From contig CAXNAD020000101.1 of assembly GCA_964200185.2 (NCBI GenBank), positions 1 to 29,776 on the forward strand: 29,776 nucleotides of DNA, written 5' to 3'. The DNA is from Choristocarpus tenellus KU-1152. Its lineage: Eukaryota > Phaeophyceae. The notes under the pieces are model-generated. The model did no database searches, was not told the origin of the DNA, and saw nothing but the letters and a program-made list of their open reading frames with translations. The number at the start of each line of letters is the position of its first letter. The first letter of the stretch is position 1. Position numbers and translations under genes: made by a program. Shown here in pieces: positions 20,601 to 27,707 of this stretch.

Positions 20601-23546
20601 GATCTAATTGTTTTGTTGTAGCCCATCAGTGTGCCTCATGTCCAGCTTTCTTCCTGGTTGCAGTATGCAAAGGCTCCAATAAAAAAACTATTGTTATCTT
20701 GAGCATGACCCATGTTAAAATTGAAGATACCCAGCTTATCGAAGAAGTAAATCAGGAACCTCCTCCCTCACTGAGGATATTCTTTCTTGTAATAGTGAAA
20801 CTGCTAGTACATCGCTCATTTATAAATATATGTCCACTACTGGTGAGTGTTGTGTGTAAGATTGACATTAGAGATTGATAATGTAGTTCCCTACCCTTAA
20901 AGAGGGGCAGGGTCACTACCCCTCTCTTTGTCTCTGTCTTTATTCAGTCCACTACACAACACATTCCTCATGTAGGGTTCCCTGTGAGCCTTCTTGACTT
21001 CAATGCCATGGTGTGTACCCAATAATACACCCACAACACATCTTCCATGCTTAGTACTATTGACCCTCCAGCACATGTGCAATACATGCACAGGAGCGCT
21101 TGGTGTTTAAGGGGGTCAGCCAAATGACTTGACTGATGAACTACCTTGCTCTAGCAATGTTTAGGTTAGGGATAGGTCCTGGGGTAAGGATAAGGTTGCT
21201 AAAACTCCACATAAACATAAAAACTCACGGTGAAAATATATGTGTGTGCCAACCCAGGTCATTGTATATGGTTCTCACTCTAACACACATGACTATTCCC
21301 AGATGTTTCTCGAGTTCCTGGAATGTTTCACATCTAGTCTAGTGACATGTAATTACGGCGGCACATATTGGTATAAATCACAAATATATTTTCAACTCAT
21401 ATTTGCATTAGAGGTAGAGAGAGAGAGAGAGATATGTTAACTATACAGAAAAGTCCAAAGCAGTTTCTTGGAGTCAATTGAACATCGTGATAGTCAATTT
21501 TCTTTGAACCAACAAAAGAGAAGAAGTTGGTTACATCATAGCAAGCACACACACAGACACACACACATACACGTATAATCCCACAAGACTGCAGGAAAAA
21601 GGGGAGGAAAAAAATACATGTTAACATTTACGGAGAGTATACACTACTTAAACTACTTTATATAGTGTATATTGAAGCTTAAACTTACACATAATGCTAC
21701 TGAAGTTGAGTAATGCCATACTTGCAATTCTTGTGACTTTACTCTTCGATGGGGGATTGGGCATGGAATATGGGGGGAAAGGGAAGAGGTCTATACCTGG
21801 TCCATGTTGGCCTTCTGGATCTTTTTGAGGGCAACACACCCCCCCTCCTCATCCCCCTCTCCTTCAGTTGATCCAGTTCCTGACATCCTCTTGGCTGCTG
21901 CACCCCCTTTTATTTTTCTCGTAGCCATATGGACGGTCCCATAGCCTCCTTCCCCCAGCAGTTCCCCCATGTTGTATTTGTCTGTGACCGAGGATGCAGC
22001 AATTGGACTCGGACGCAGATCTGTAACAGCTGAAACCGCTGAAACTGTTGCTGTGGTTTCCCCTAGAACCTCAACTGAAGTAGCCTAATCATGCAAGAGT
22101 AAAAAGGGTTGGGATTGTGTGTAAGAAAGAGGTGGGTATAGTGTCTTGATGTTCATGGTGAGTATCTGGACGAGATTAGAGGAAAATAGAGTGCAAGGTG
22201 GTGAGTCTTACTTGAGGGATTGGGGAGGAGGTGCTCAACACATTGACCTTCCTCTATTAGAATATTGCTCTAAAACACCAGATACTGTAATGTAGGGTAA
22301 TGCACAAAGACAAGAGTCAAGTATCCGTCACTAGCAACCAAACATAGCAACAGGGCTAGGCATTCAATTCCTGTGGACTAGGTGTGAAGAGAGGTTTAAG
22401 GGTGGTGGGGTTGTTTGGAAAGGCGGGGGGAAGAGATAGACTGCAAAAAGACCCAATTTTGCAATCCTCTAGAGCTGAAACCTAAACCCACTTCCCTCTC
22501 TTTCCACAAACGACTATAAACCTCTTTTATTGGCCGACTCTGTCCACCCCTCCCTCGTCTACCATTCCAACCGACCCAAGTGTAATCTCCACCTGAACTA
22601 TTTCCGCCATGTCCCCGGCGCAGATACCCAACCCTATTTTACCAACAGGAGTACACGGACTGTCTCACCTACAGCATACCAGCCTTCATATAGATCGATA
22701 GTGACTTTGCCAACCGACTACCTTCGGAGCAATAGCAGGGAGGAGGTCGAAGAGGTACTCAGTCCTCACAACTACTGTCCTCTACCCCAAATTAAGCTCG
22801 CGGTATGATGTAGCTCGGGTCTAGATATGCATTGAAGATGGCTCAACATCTTTACGCAATGTGGGCTAGAGATTCATGAGCGTGCAAGTTACGGTTTTCA
22901 TTTCGAAATGCAAATATATTTTACGTGGAGCAGGTAGCGGAAGAAGGGTGCGAGACGATTTGGACCGTCTTCAGTTCTCATAAATGACTTTAAAGGGTTT
23001 TGATGCTTTCTCTAGACGAGGGTGTGGCAGTAGAAAGGGGTCCGACACGAGAATAACACACAAACAACAAGATTTCGTGTGAGGAAAGTAGATTTCCAAG
23101 ACTACAAAAAAAGGTGAGCGTTCTTTTCCAACCTTAGACTCCTCGGTATTTACGACACTTCTTTCTCCCGATGGTTTTGACTCCTTCTCCAATTCCTGTT
23201 TTAACAGACCATCGGAGGAGGAGACTATTACGACTGCAACCGCCGCCGCGGCCGCCAATGCTGCCCCCATCCTTGTCTCCACAGTTCTAGATGCTTTCCC
23301 AGGATCCTTCCCACCACCACCACCTGAAGCCGCCGGATTAGCAGCATGTGAGAGATTCCTCTGTCTCGAAGCAACCGAGGAGCAGTGCAAACGGCTTGAG
23401 AAGCTTGATCGTAGATCTGTGCGAATCTTTCCCTGAAGGAGTTGATTTGGACTCGTACCAGCATTACTTGTCCTTAAAGTCCGACAATGTCGAAGAAACC
23501 GGCCAAGACTCCGAGTCGATGCTTCCTGCACGCCCGCCCTGAGCAT
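5477..23546 (-). CDS. Split CAMK-like protein kinase gene, eight exons visible, 3' end missing
   Basis: A serine/threonine protein kinase gene read right to left. Coding exons are 23546-23133, 22084-21797, 18351-18282, 15423-15314, 13783-13658, 6999-6704, 6247-6142 and 5668-5477. They sum to 1602 bases, exactly 534 codons, and every junction keeps phase. Landmarks in the predicted protein: presequence-like residues 1-30, hydrophobic segment 93-108, kinase domain about 173-512 with glycine loop GEGGYG 182-187, ATP lysine K225, helix-C E240, catalytic loop HADLKPEN 317-324, DFG 341-343, GTPAYWPPE 407-415, DMW 433-435 and HPW 509-511. The 'HPNI...EMFEDEEHFYLVLELVSGGELF' style of the N-lobe and hinge places it nearest the CAMK group; this is family knowledge, not a search. 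Expected activity is ATP-dependent Ser/Thr phosphorylation; substrate unknown. No EF-hands are visible in these exons. The chain continues past 5477 through a strong donor, so the stop and any regulatory tail are not identified. Exon 1 is the least certain piece. Confidence 0.88.
5669..6141 (-). other. Intron 7 (473 bp)
   Basis: Donor GTACAT, acceptor TGTTTTTTGCAG with a good pyrimidine tract. A short TA run lies at about 5766-5775. No internal feature seen. Confidence 0.9.
6142..6247 (-). CDS. Exon 7: kinase C-lobe, helix F to G
   Basis: 106 bases. The first base completes Trp435 (TG|G), followed by residues 436-470. Acceptor CACCAG|GGCTGC and donor CAGGAG|GTACAT. The join reads DMWAAGVIIFIMLVGSHPFD, matching the DxWSxGVxLYxLLxGxxPF pattern of helix F. 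It goes on LYGDANDEVILDRIMKQE. A second AG (CTGCAG|GAGTT) lies six bases inside, but using it would lose the phase. Confidence 0.93.
6248..6703 (-). other. Intron 6 (456 bp)
   Basis: Donor GTGGGT, acceptor TTCCACCAG. No internal feature seen. Confidence 0.9.
6704..6999 (-). CDS. Exon 6: DFG, long activation-segment insert, PPE motif
   Basis: 296 bases, residues 337-434 plus two bases of codon 435. Acceptor TTTGCTAG|GTAAAG and donor GACATGTG|GTGGGT. It starts VKLVDFGCSMI (DFG 341-343, metal-binding Asp341) and reaches GTPAYWPPE at 407-415, the P+1 loop and APE-equivalent motif. DFG and GTPAY are separated by 63 residues, against about 15-20 in most CAMK members. The insert is Ser/Asn/Asp/Arg-rich (for example SDTSRSDRGDEF) and looks disordered, with many possible phosphosites. 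ASERRIGGFTHTPAADM then leads to the helix F aspartate D433. Confidence 0.94.
7047..7070. repeat. Tandem duplication, 12 bp x 2
   Basis: GTATCAAATATT twice, in intron 5 close to the exon 6 acceptor. Confidence 0.95.
7861..7880. repeat. Tandem duplication, 10 bp x 2
   Basis: GATGATACAA twice without change, in intron 5. Confidence 0.95.
8137..8637. repeat. Diverged direct duplication (8137-8262 and 8516-8637)
   Basis: Two segments of about 125 bp, some 375 bp apart, share a colinear series of words: ACAA..TCT.CTGGCACA, A.ACCTCAGTGT, GCTTCA.TT.AAGCTACA and AG.G.GA.AA. Identity is partial, so this is an old duplication or two remnants of one dispersed repeat. No terminal repeats were identified. 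Confidence 0.5.
9222..9249. repeat. Tandem duplication, 14 bp x 2
   Basis: GATCACACTAACCA twice without change, in intron 5. Confidence 0.95.
9624..9645. repeat. Short tandem repeat, 8 bp x 2.75
   Basis: AAAGGTGG repeated, in intron 5. Confidence 0.9.
12533..12552. repeat. Tandem duplication, 10 bp x 2
   Basis: TTCACTATAT twice. It lies between two blocks of the broken coding relic and falls at the point where its frame is interrupted. Confidence 0.93.
13001..13023. repeat. Short tandem repeat, 8 bp x 3
   Basis: ATCAGGAT repeated almost three times, in intron 5. Confidence 0.93.
13658..13783 (-). CDS. Exon 5: catalytic loop (non-RD, HAD)
   Basis: 126 bases, residues 295-336, phase 0 at both ends. 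Acceptor CTTACAG|ACAGCA and donor CTCAG|GTGTGT. It encodes TAAILIRDLAHALSFLHSRG, then IVHADLKPENLMLSSWDDEKAQ. His317-Ala318-Asp319 replaces the usual His-Arg-Asp; the catalytic Asp319, Lys321 and Asn324 are all kept. A kinase without the arginine is called non-RD and usually does not depend on activation-loop phosphorylation in the standard way. HADLKPEN is, to my memory, common in stramenopile CAMK-like kinases, so this may be a lineage feature. Confidence 0.95.
14440..14549. repeat. Tandem array, 38 bp x 3
   Basis: Copies at 14440-14477 and 14478-14515 are identical; the third, 14516-14549, has one substitution (TATCAATT to TATTAATT) and a few bases lost near its end. Each unit begins ATCACATTACTAT and ends ACAAGTTA. 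It lies in kinase intron 4. Confidence 0.97.
15045..15116. repeat. Tandem array, 24 bp x 3
   Basis: Three perfect copies at 15045-15068, 15069-15092 and 15093-15116. The unit is CTTTGAAGTAGCTTC followed by AGTTTTAAC. On the minus strand the unit is a multiple of three and reads as VKTEATSK three times inside a 64-residue frame (15218-15024). It lies in intron 4, so coding is unlikely. Confidence 0.97.
15312..15313 (-). other. Non-canonical GC splice donor
   Basis: The intron between exons 4 and 5 starts GCATGA after CAG, and ends TTACAG. Homology and reading phase both demand this boundary. GC-AG introns are a known minor class handled by the major spliceosome. Confidence 0.8.
15314..15423 (-). 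CDS. Exon 4: hinge region of the kinase, ends at a GC donor
   Basis: 110 bases, last two bases of codon 258 and residues 259-294. Acceptor GTAAG|GGATGG. It encodes MEEMFEDEEHFYLVLELV, then SGGELFEHLCTNGPYSEQ, the beta4-beta5-hinge-helix D block of CAMK-type kinases. The exon must end after CAG at 15314 because YSEQ joined to exon 5 TAAILIRDL matches the family pattern YSEKDAAxLIRxI with no gap. The bases after it are GCATGA, so this donor is GC rather than GT. The nearest GT (at TACA|GTGAGC) would drop three residues and break the frame. Confidence 0.92.
15711..15731. repeat. Short tandem repeat, 7 bp x 3
   Basis: GAGGGAT three times, in intron 3. Confidence 0.95.
16383..16402. repeat. Tandem duplication, 10 bp x 2
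   Basis: GGTAGAGTTA twice, in intron 3. Confidence 0.93.
17367..17394. repeat. Tandem duplication, 14 bp x 2
   Basis: CTCATACAGTAATA twice without change, in intron 3. Confidence 0.95.
17440..17463. repeat. Tandem duplication, 12 bp x 2
   Basis: CAGTACTAGGAA twice without change, only about 45 bases from the previous pair. Confidence 0.95.
18282..18351 (-). CDS. Exon 3: helix C of the kinase
   Basis: A 70-base exon, residues 235-257 plus the first base of codon 258. Acceptor TTTTCCAG|GTGGAA and donor GCAG|GTGTGA. It encodes VEFMKEFAVLKVIHDAGG then HPNIA. Glu240 in KEFAVLK sits where the helix-C glutamate that pairs with the ATP lysine is expected. HPNI is the usual kinase turn after helix C. 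The split glycine codon (G|GG) is completed by exon 4, and the joined text HPNIAGMEEMFEDEEHF aligns without gaps to the common CAMK pattern HPNIVxLxEMFEDExHF. Confidence 0.92.
20028..20447 (+). other. Longest unrecognised open frame in intron 2
   Basis: 140 codons including the stop, opening on GTG with no ATG until near the end. It carries a His/Cys-rich patch (YHCHCHTKEYKTYKEAYY) and a hydrophobic C-terminal stretch (EILGLLLVVLGLF). A 15-bp direct duplication inside it gives two copies of a VEVS-like peptide. No family is recognised. A relic of a transposable element or a chance frame are both possible. Confidence 0.12.
20092..20121. repeat. Tandem duplication, 15 bp x 2
   Basis: ATGTAGAAGTAAGTA twice with one difference at the final base, in intron 2. 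Confidence 0.93.
21545..21570. repeat. CA microsatellite
   Basis: (CA)n with two interruptions (GACA, ATAC), in intron 2. A shorter (GA)n run lies at about 21416-21432. Confidence 0.9.
21797..22084 (-). CDS. Exon 2: kinase N-lobe start, glycine loop and ATP lysine
   Basis: Residues 139-234, 96 codons in phase 0. Acceptor is ATTAG|GCTACT and donor CAG|GTATAG. The first 34 residues are Ser/Thr/Val/Ala-rich and probably disordered. The kinase domain opens at about residue 173 (DKYNMGELLGEGGYGTV). The glycine loop GEGGYG at 182-187 matches GxGxxG and is followed by V189. The VALK lysine at 225 should contact ATP phosphates. Between V189 and K225 lie 35 residues, about 20 more than usual; the extra stretch is Gly/Ala-rich and then acidic (GSTEGEGDEEGG), most easily placed in the beta2-beta3 turn. 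The segment ends KKIQKANMDQ, leading into helix C. Confidence 0.93.
22085..23132 (-). other. Intron 1 (1048 bp)
   Basis: Provisional because its donor (GTTGGA) is weak; the acceptor is CATGATTAG. It contains a stretch at about 22500-22850 that is richer in G+C than its surroundings and has an open plus-strand frame (see that entry). No repeats or RNA genes are seen in it. Confidence 0.55.
22530..22808 (+). other. Unrecognised open frame inside intron 1
   Basis: 93 codons including the stop, open on the strand opposite the kinase, with no ATG at its start (opens TTG). The predicted peptide has a mixed, gene-like composition (Tyr, Pro, Ser, Arg, a KCNLHLNYF stretch, an acidic REEVEEVL) and no motif I know. 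A TATAAA-like word lies at about 22514. The base composition is unlike the flanking intron. It could be an exon of an antisense gene, a relic, or chance; I lean to chance or relic. Confidence 0.15.
23133..23546 (-). CDS. Exon 1: N-terminal presequence and hydrophobic segment
   Basis: Residues 1-138. The ATG at 23546 has an ACC before it and is the first ATG in this open frame. Residues 1-30 are rich in Arg, Ser and Leu with a single acidic residue, which fits a mitochondrial presequence. An Arg/Ser-rich stretch follows, then a run of five glycines near 75-79, then an Ala/Val run at 93-108 that could span a membrane. Residues 111-138 are charged and probably link to the kinase domain. The underlying DNA is clearly more G+C-rich than its surroundings, including a GCN-type run near 23235-23260. 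I end the exon at AAG|GTTGGA because this gives phase 0, as exon 2 requires, but that donor is weak and the frame stays open to 22971. An in-frame TAG directly before exon 2 means some upstream exon is needed. Whether it is this one needs a transcript. Confidence 0.6.
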
Positions 23547-25099
23547 GGTTCCACCGCAGTACGGTACGGGTAGAGGCAAACCTGTACAACGATCCCCTTT
23601 CGTCCTACTAGAGGAATGGTTAGCGGTACGACCCGTTTTTCATGAGGATGTGCGGGGGAACTGTGGAGAAGTTGTCCTCTACGGGGTTTTTTTATTTCCA
23701 CATATGTTGAAGGAGAGGAAGACGAACTCTATTGACAGAGAGGAGGTAATCTTGTTCAACGGTATTGGAATTATTAGTGTGTGACACAGTAGTGGGATAT
23801 TCCAGCGTGGAGTTGTAGCTGAACCTTGGACAATTCCTTCAGGCTAGGTGGTCTTCTTGAAAGCCGTACCCACTCTCTCATGGTTATCATCCAAAACTCA
23901 TGACTACCTCATCTGCCAAAGGTTGTTGACTATCTGAATCCTTTCTATCTGAGGGAAAATGGGGGAGTGAGGGGGAGCATGGTGCAAGGAGGCAGTTGAT
24001 TGCGGAAGAGGAGCTCGTAATGAGAAGCTTCTACTGCATGGGAGAACGGTGAACAAGATATATTTCACCTGCACAACCCTATCTATGCCTATTAAGTCAA
24101 CATCATGTTCACCTTACACGTATGGCAAGTAAATCGTACTGGCCTCGGGATTTCCTATGTGCACCTATACCAATCTCGCACATAGTTGGAAAGCATGGTG
24201 ATGGGTTCTGCAACGATATCTCTGTCTAGAACTTGTGGCATCTAATGCATGGACGACATGAGCAGGATTAGTCGCATATTAATGAGAGCAGCAATGGCTA
24301 GGATATTGCATACACTAAACTCCCCCCCCTCTCCCAGAACTCCCCATAACAAACGGAAGAGTTCAGGCCCGAATCCATCGCTCTCTCATGAGCAGTTTTA
24401 AACTGTCAGGAACAACAGTGGATCGCATCGTATGACGATGGATTGTGCTGTTGTCACCCTGCAATTGATTGAGGGTAGGTTCGAGTACATATACCCCTAA
24501 ATTAGCGATGGGTGGTGTGTATTGTATTTGCTTTGGTTGAAGGAAGTGTTGAAATACTTGCCAAGGCAAGAATTGAAGTCCTAGTTTCTCATCTTGTTTG
24601 TCTCTGACATGGTATTATTGCCCTTGTATTTTTGTCCAATATCAAGAGATCCACCTGCCTTGTCCCTCGACCTTTCTTATTCTAGTGGGTAATCTAACAA
24701 CCTGCTCACAGTTATACTGCTCTGGGCACTGTGGAGAAGCACCAGCACCGGATTCATTGCCTCATTTTGATTGAGGACCTTGAAGGTTTTCTTTGGGAGT
24801 TGCTTGTGGCAAAGCAGAACGACTAACTCTTTGTACATGCCCAATTCCTCTTCTTCCTGCAACCAAATACTACCCACACCATATTCTGTTGTTGAAGTCT
24901 ACTGTAAATATCAAAGTACAAGCATATTAGTAATATTGTGCTTCGAAGAGAGCAACTCGATTTTGAACGGCTCTCCTCTTCTCCATCTGTTTAAACTTGT
25001 GATTGACATGGTGCTATGAAATGATAGTGTTTTGTGAATAGCACAATGAATCTGTGCTCTTGGTGTTTCCTTGATCATTCGATAAGTTTTTTAACTGGC

Positions 25100-26360
25100 T
25101 GAAATCCTGGCCCTAGCCCTTACTTTGGCCTTGCCTTTAGGCAGTTCGTTTCTGGGATGATGCAATACCTGTTACATACTCAAATATCAAGAGATTAATC
25201 AATTATAACCCTAAACACCCCAGTTATTACTGTAGCCATAAATCATTATCACAATGCTAATCCTTTCCATGCCCTTACCCATTAGTGAGTTAATGATCAT
25301 GATTGAGTTTTTTCTTGTGTGTGCGCTTGAATATTGGATAATTGATTTCTCACACATGATCGTTTTTCTCTAACTGCCAACAACGAAAACATTTCAATAT
25401 ATACTCCTAAACCGAGTAACCCTGCAGAGTGTAAACAAATACTGGCTGTAGCTTGATGCCCAGTTAATCAACTTCCTCCCCCTGATCAGGTAAGAGTATT
25501 TATTTGGCTATGTTGATAGTGTCAAAGTTATCTCAACACAGTCGAAATTTCTTTGAACAAGTTTAAGTTTATTTTCTCAGTAGTGGGACAGTGCTACTGG
25601 ATATCTACTCCAATATACAATTATGTTGAAGTATATGCCTATATGCCCCTAACCCTAATCCTAACCCTATCAATCCAACTCAGTACCAGGCACTCGCTTT
25701 AGGTCAATCCCTGATCTGATTACCTCACATGTTCAGAATCATATCGCAGAGCCAAAATCAGCACTAATCCCATATCTATCTGTAACAAACTCAACTCAAC
25801 ACTGTCCTTAACCCCAGTAATCCTCATGTTATACTCAACTTACAGGTAGAGCAATACATCAAGGGTTCTAACCAGCCGTATCAGTCCTAATCCCAACCCT
25901 GTCCCTAATATCCGAGCTCAAATCATCTCTAACCCCACCCGTAACCCTAAATCCAACCCTGAAATCTCCGTATGATAAGGTGTAGTATCAGGAAGAAACC
26001 ATCAAGGACCCTGACCAGCTCCAATCACTGAAACTATCCCCTCCCCACTATGACTGACTCCAAGTCTAGCCCTAGATCTAACCTTTGCCTAGACCGATCT
26101 GCAACTGCACCAGGGGAAGACATACTTGTGCTATTGCCCTGGTGGCAGAGACAGCAATCAGGGTTCTCACGGCCATGAGTGTGCCCGAACAGCAGACTGC
26201 CTCTTTGAAAGAGCTAGCATGTGAACCCGAAGAAGGGGGCTACAGGTGTGACCAAATTGTTTGTATATGTGTGTGTGCATGTTTGAAGGCTACAGGTGTT
26301 TGATATGTGGTGTGTGTGTGCATGTTTGAATACTGGGACCCTAACCGTAACCCTAAATAA
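25100..26360. repeat. Tract of degenerate telomere-like CCCTAA words
   Basis: CCCTAA and near variants cluster here, C-rich on the plus strand: CCCCTAACCCTAATCC then TAACCCTAT at 25646-25670, TCCTAATCCCAACCCTGTCC at about 25883-25904, AACCCCACCCGTAACCCTAA at 25931-25950 and CCCTAACCGTAACCCTAAA at 26339-26357, with single copies between. The units are decayed and interrupted, so this is not a live chromosome end. It may be an interstitial telomeric remnant or a simple-sequence expansion. Confidence 0.55.
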
Positions 26361-27077
26361 CTTGATTTACTAAGTCACAGCTACTAAGAAGGTGGAAACA
26401 GATGTAAGAGAAGTCTGTGTGTGTTTGTGAACAGAAATACCAGCCTGAATTGTAGAATTCTTACCCATCAAGAACATTCTTTGAAATCTTGAATGAAAAA
26501 AGATTATGTAACAAACACCCATTTGATGTAAGAGAAAAAAAATGTGTTCTGAAGGATAGGAGATATACATGGGGTAATGAACTACCAAAAGAGTGAGTTC
26601 AGGGGTAGGAAACATTGTAGCAAGTAATGGGTGATTGGTGATTAGTAAAATGATTTGTGGCCATGAGCTATATAAATACAAAATTCTTTTGTCTTAATGT
26701 CTTGAAGGTCGCCCTAATAGACCTGGAGTTAAAATGGAGGGAAGTATTGTAACCATGTACTTGTAATTGGGGGAAGGGAAGTAAGGGCCTTTGGATATGC
26801 TGCAGTCCTATCCCTATCCTTGAACAACATCCCTAGTCCTGACAAAGGTGATGAGAGGTTCGAATCAGTTGTGTGTTGAATTAAGGGGTTAAGGGAGGTT
26901 TCAAACACACTCTTGTGAAACCATAACATCAAACCCAGTCCTTGATAAAACTCTCCAGTCTCACCAAATCAAGTTGGTTGCAATTTTTTACAGGATTTAA
27001 CTAGAACCACAAACCTACCATAGACCATGCAAGCCCAACAATAGCTGTACCATCTAATGCTGGTAGTGGTGAAAGTG

Positions 27078-27103
27078 TTGTGGGGATGTGTTGTGGGGAT
27101 GTG
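27078..27103. repeat. Tandem duplication, 13 bp x 2
   Basis: TTGTGGGGATGTG twice, about 150 bases before the open frame that starts at 27252. Confidence 0.95.
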
Positions 27104-27251
27104 TTTGAATGCACAGTAATGCCAACTTGACCCTTAAACTCCACTGTATTGAGCATCTCACAACTGATGATGTTATGGCTAAACCTGGTGCCCTTCATCT
27201 ATGCTCTCTGTCAATACCTCACTGCTGTGAACGCCACATTAAAGGTTGGGC

Positions 27252-27707
27252 ATGCTTACTGTCATGTTTACTTTGGTACATGGTTCAACTCAGCTTGACC
27301 ATTTTACAGACGTAAACATGGAAAAAGAAGCAGAATACAAGATGCTTGACCCAATCTTTGTGTTGTCAATTTTGTGCAGAGGAATTTCTGCAGTGTTTTG
27401 GGGGGAAGATTCATTTGCACTGGTAGATGTGTGTGAACGAGAGCTGGAATGGCAAAATAGAGACAAGCACACACAGGAGGTGATGAACTTGGAGCAAGGC
27501 TTTCATGTAGGAATATTTGAAGTAAATCATTCATGTGGAACTATTAGAGGGGCTGTCGAGATTCAATGGGGTGGTGGGACTGTTGAAGAAGTCCTTGTAC
27601 AGGATTGTTCAAGCATCCTGCAACTAGGATTTCTTGCTGATGGATATGCTATTGGAACTGGGAATGGAACAGTCTGTTGCCGATTCATCCTTGTTCAGAT
27701 TCACTGA
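27252..27707 (+). CDS. Unrecognised open frame, 151 residues
   Basis: The longest ATG-started plus-strand frame in the right-hand part. It begins MLTVMFTLVHGSTQLDHF, is fairly acidic in the middle (ERELEWQNRDKHTQE), and ends with Gly-rich stretches (QWGGGTVEE, GFLADGYAIGTGNGT). The composition is protein-like but I recognise no domain, signal or catalytic motif. Upstream the same strand is partly open (27109-27315, another frame). It could be one exon of a spliced gene, a relic of a mobile element, or chance; no convincing splice partners were found. Confidence 0.22.
   Translation: MLTVMFTLVHGSTQLDHFTDVNMEKEAEYKMLDPIFVLSILCRGISAVFWGEDSFALVDVCERELEWQNRDKHTQEVMNLEQGFHVGIFEVNHSCGTIRGAVEIQWGGGTVEEVLVQDCSSILQLGFLADGYAIGTGNGTVCCRFILVQIH

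Larger units (their letters stand above)
18352..21796 (-). other. Intron 2 (3445 bp)
   Basis: Donor GTATAG, acceptor TTTTCCAG. It holds several plus-strand open stretches of 65-140 codons (18818-19018, 19219-19506, 19531-19746, 20028-20447) without recognisable motifs, a (GA)n run near 21416-21432, a (CA)n run near 21545-21570, a 15-bp tandem duplication at 20092-20121 and TTAGGG-like words at 21161-21196. Confidence 0.85.

Noticed and set aside
26370-26681. Minus-strand frame of 103 codons
   Set aside because: Hydrophobic, Leu/Phe/His-rich peptide typical of chance frames in A+T-rich DNA; no conserved motif.
26855-26865. GGTTCGAATCA, like a tRNA B box
   Set aside because: No A box, no acceptor stem and no cloverleaf could be folded around it. 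The same applies to GGTTCGAGTAC near 24478.
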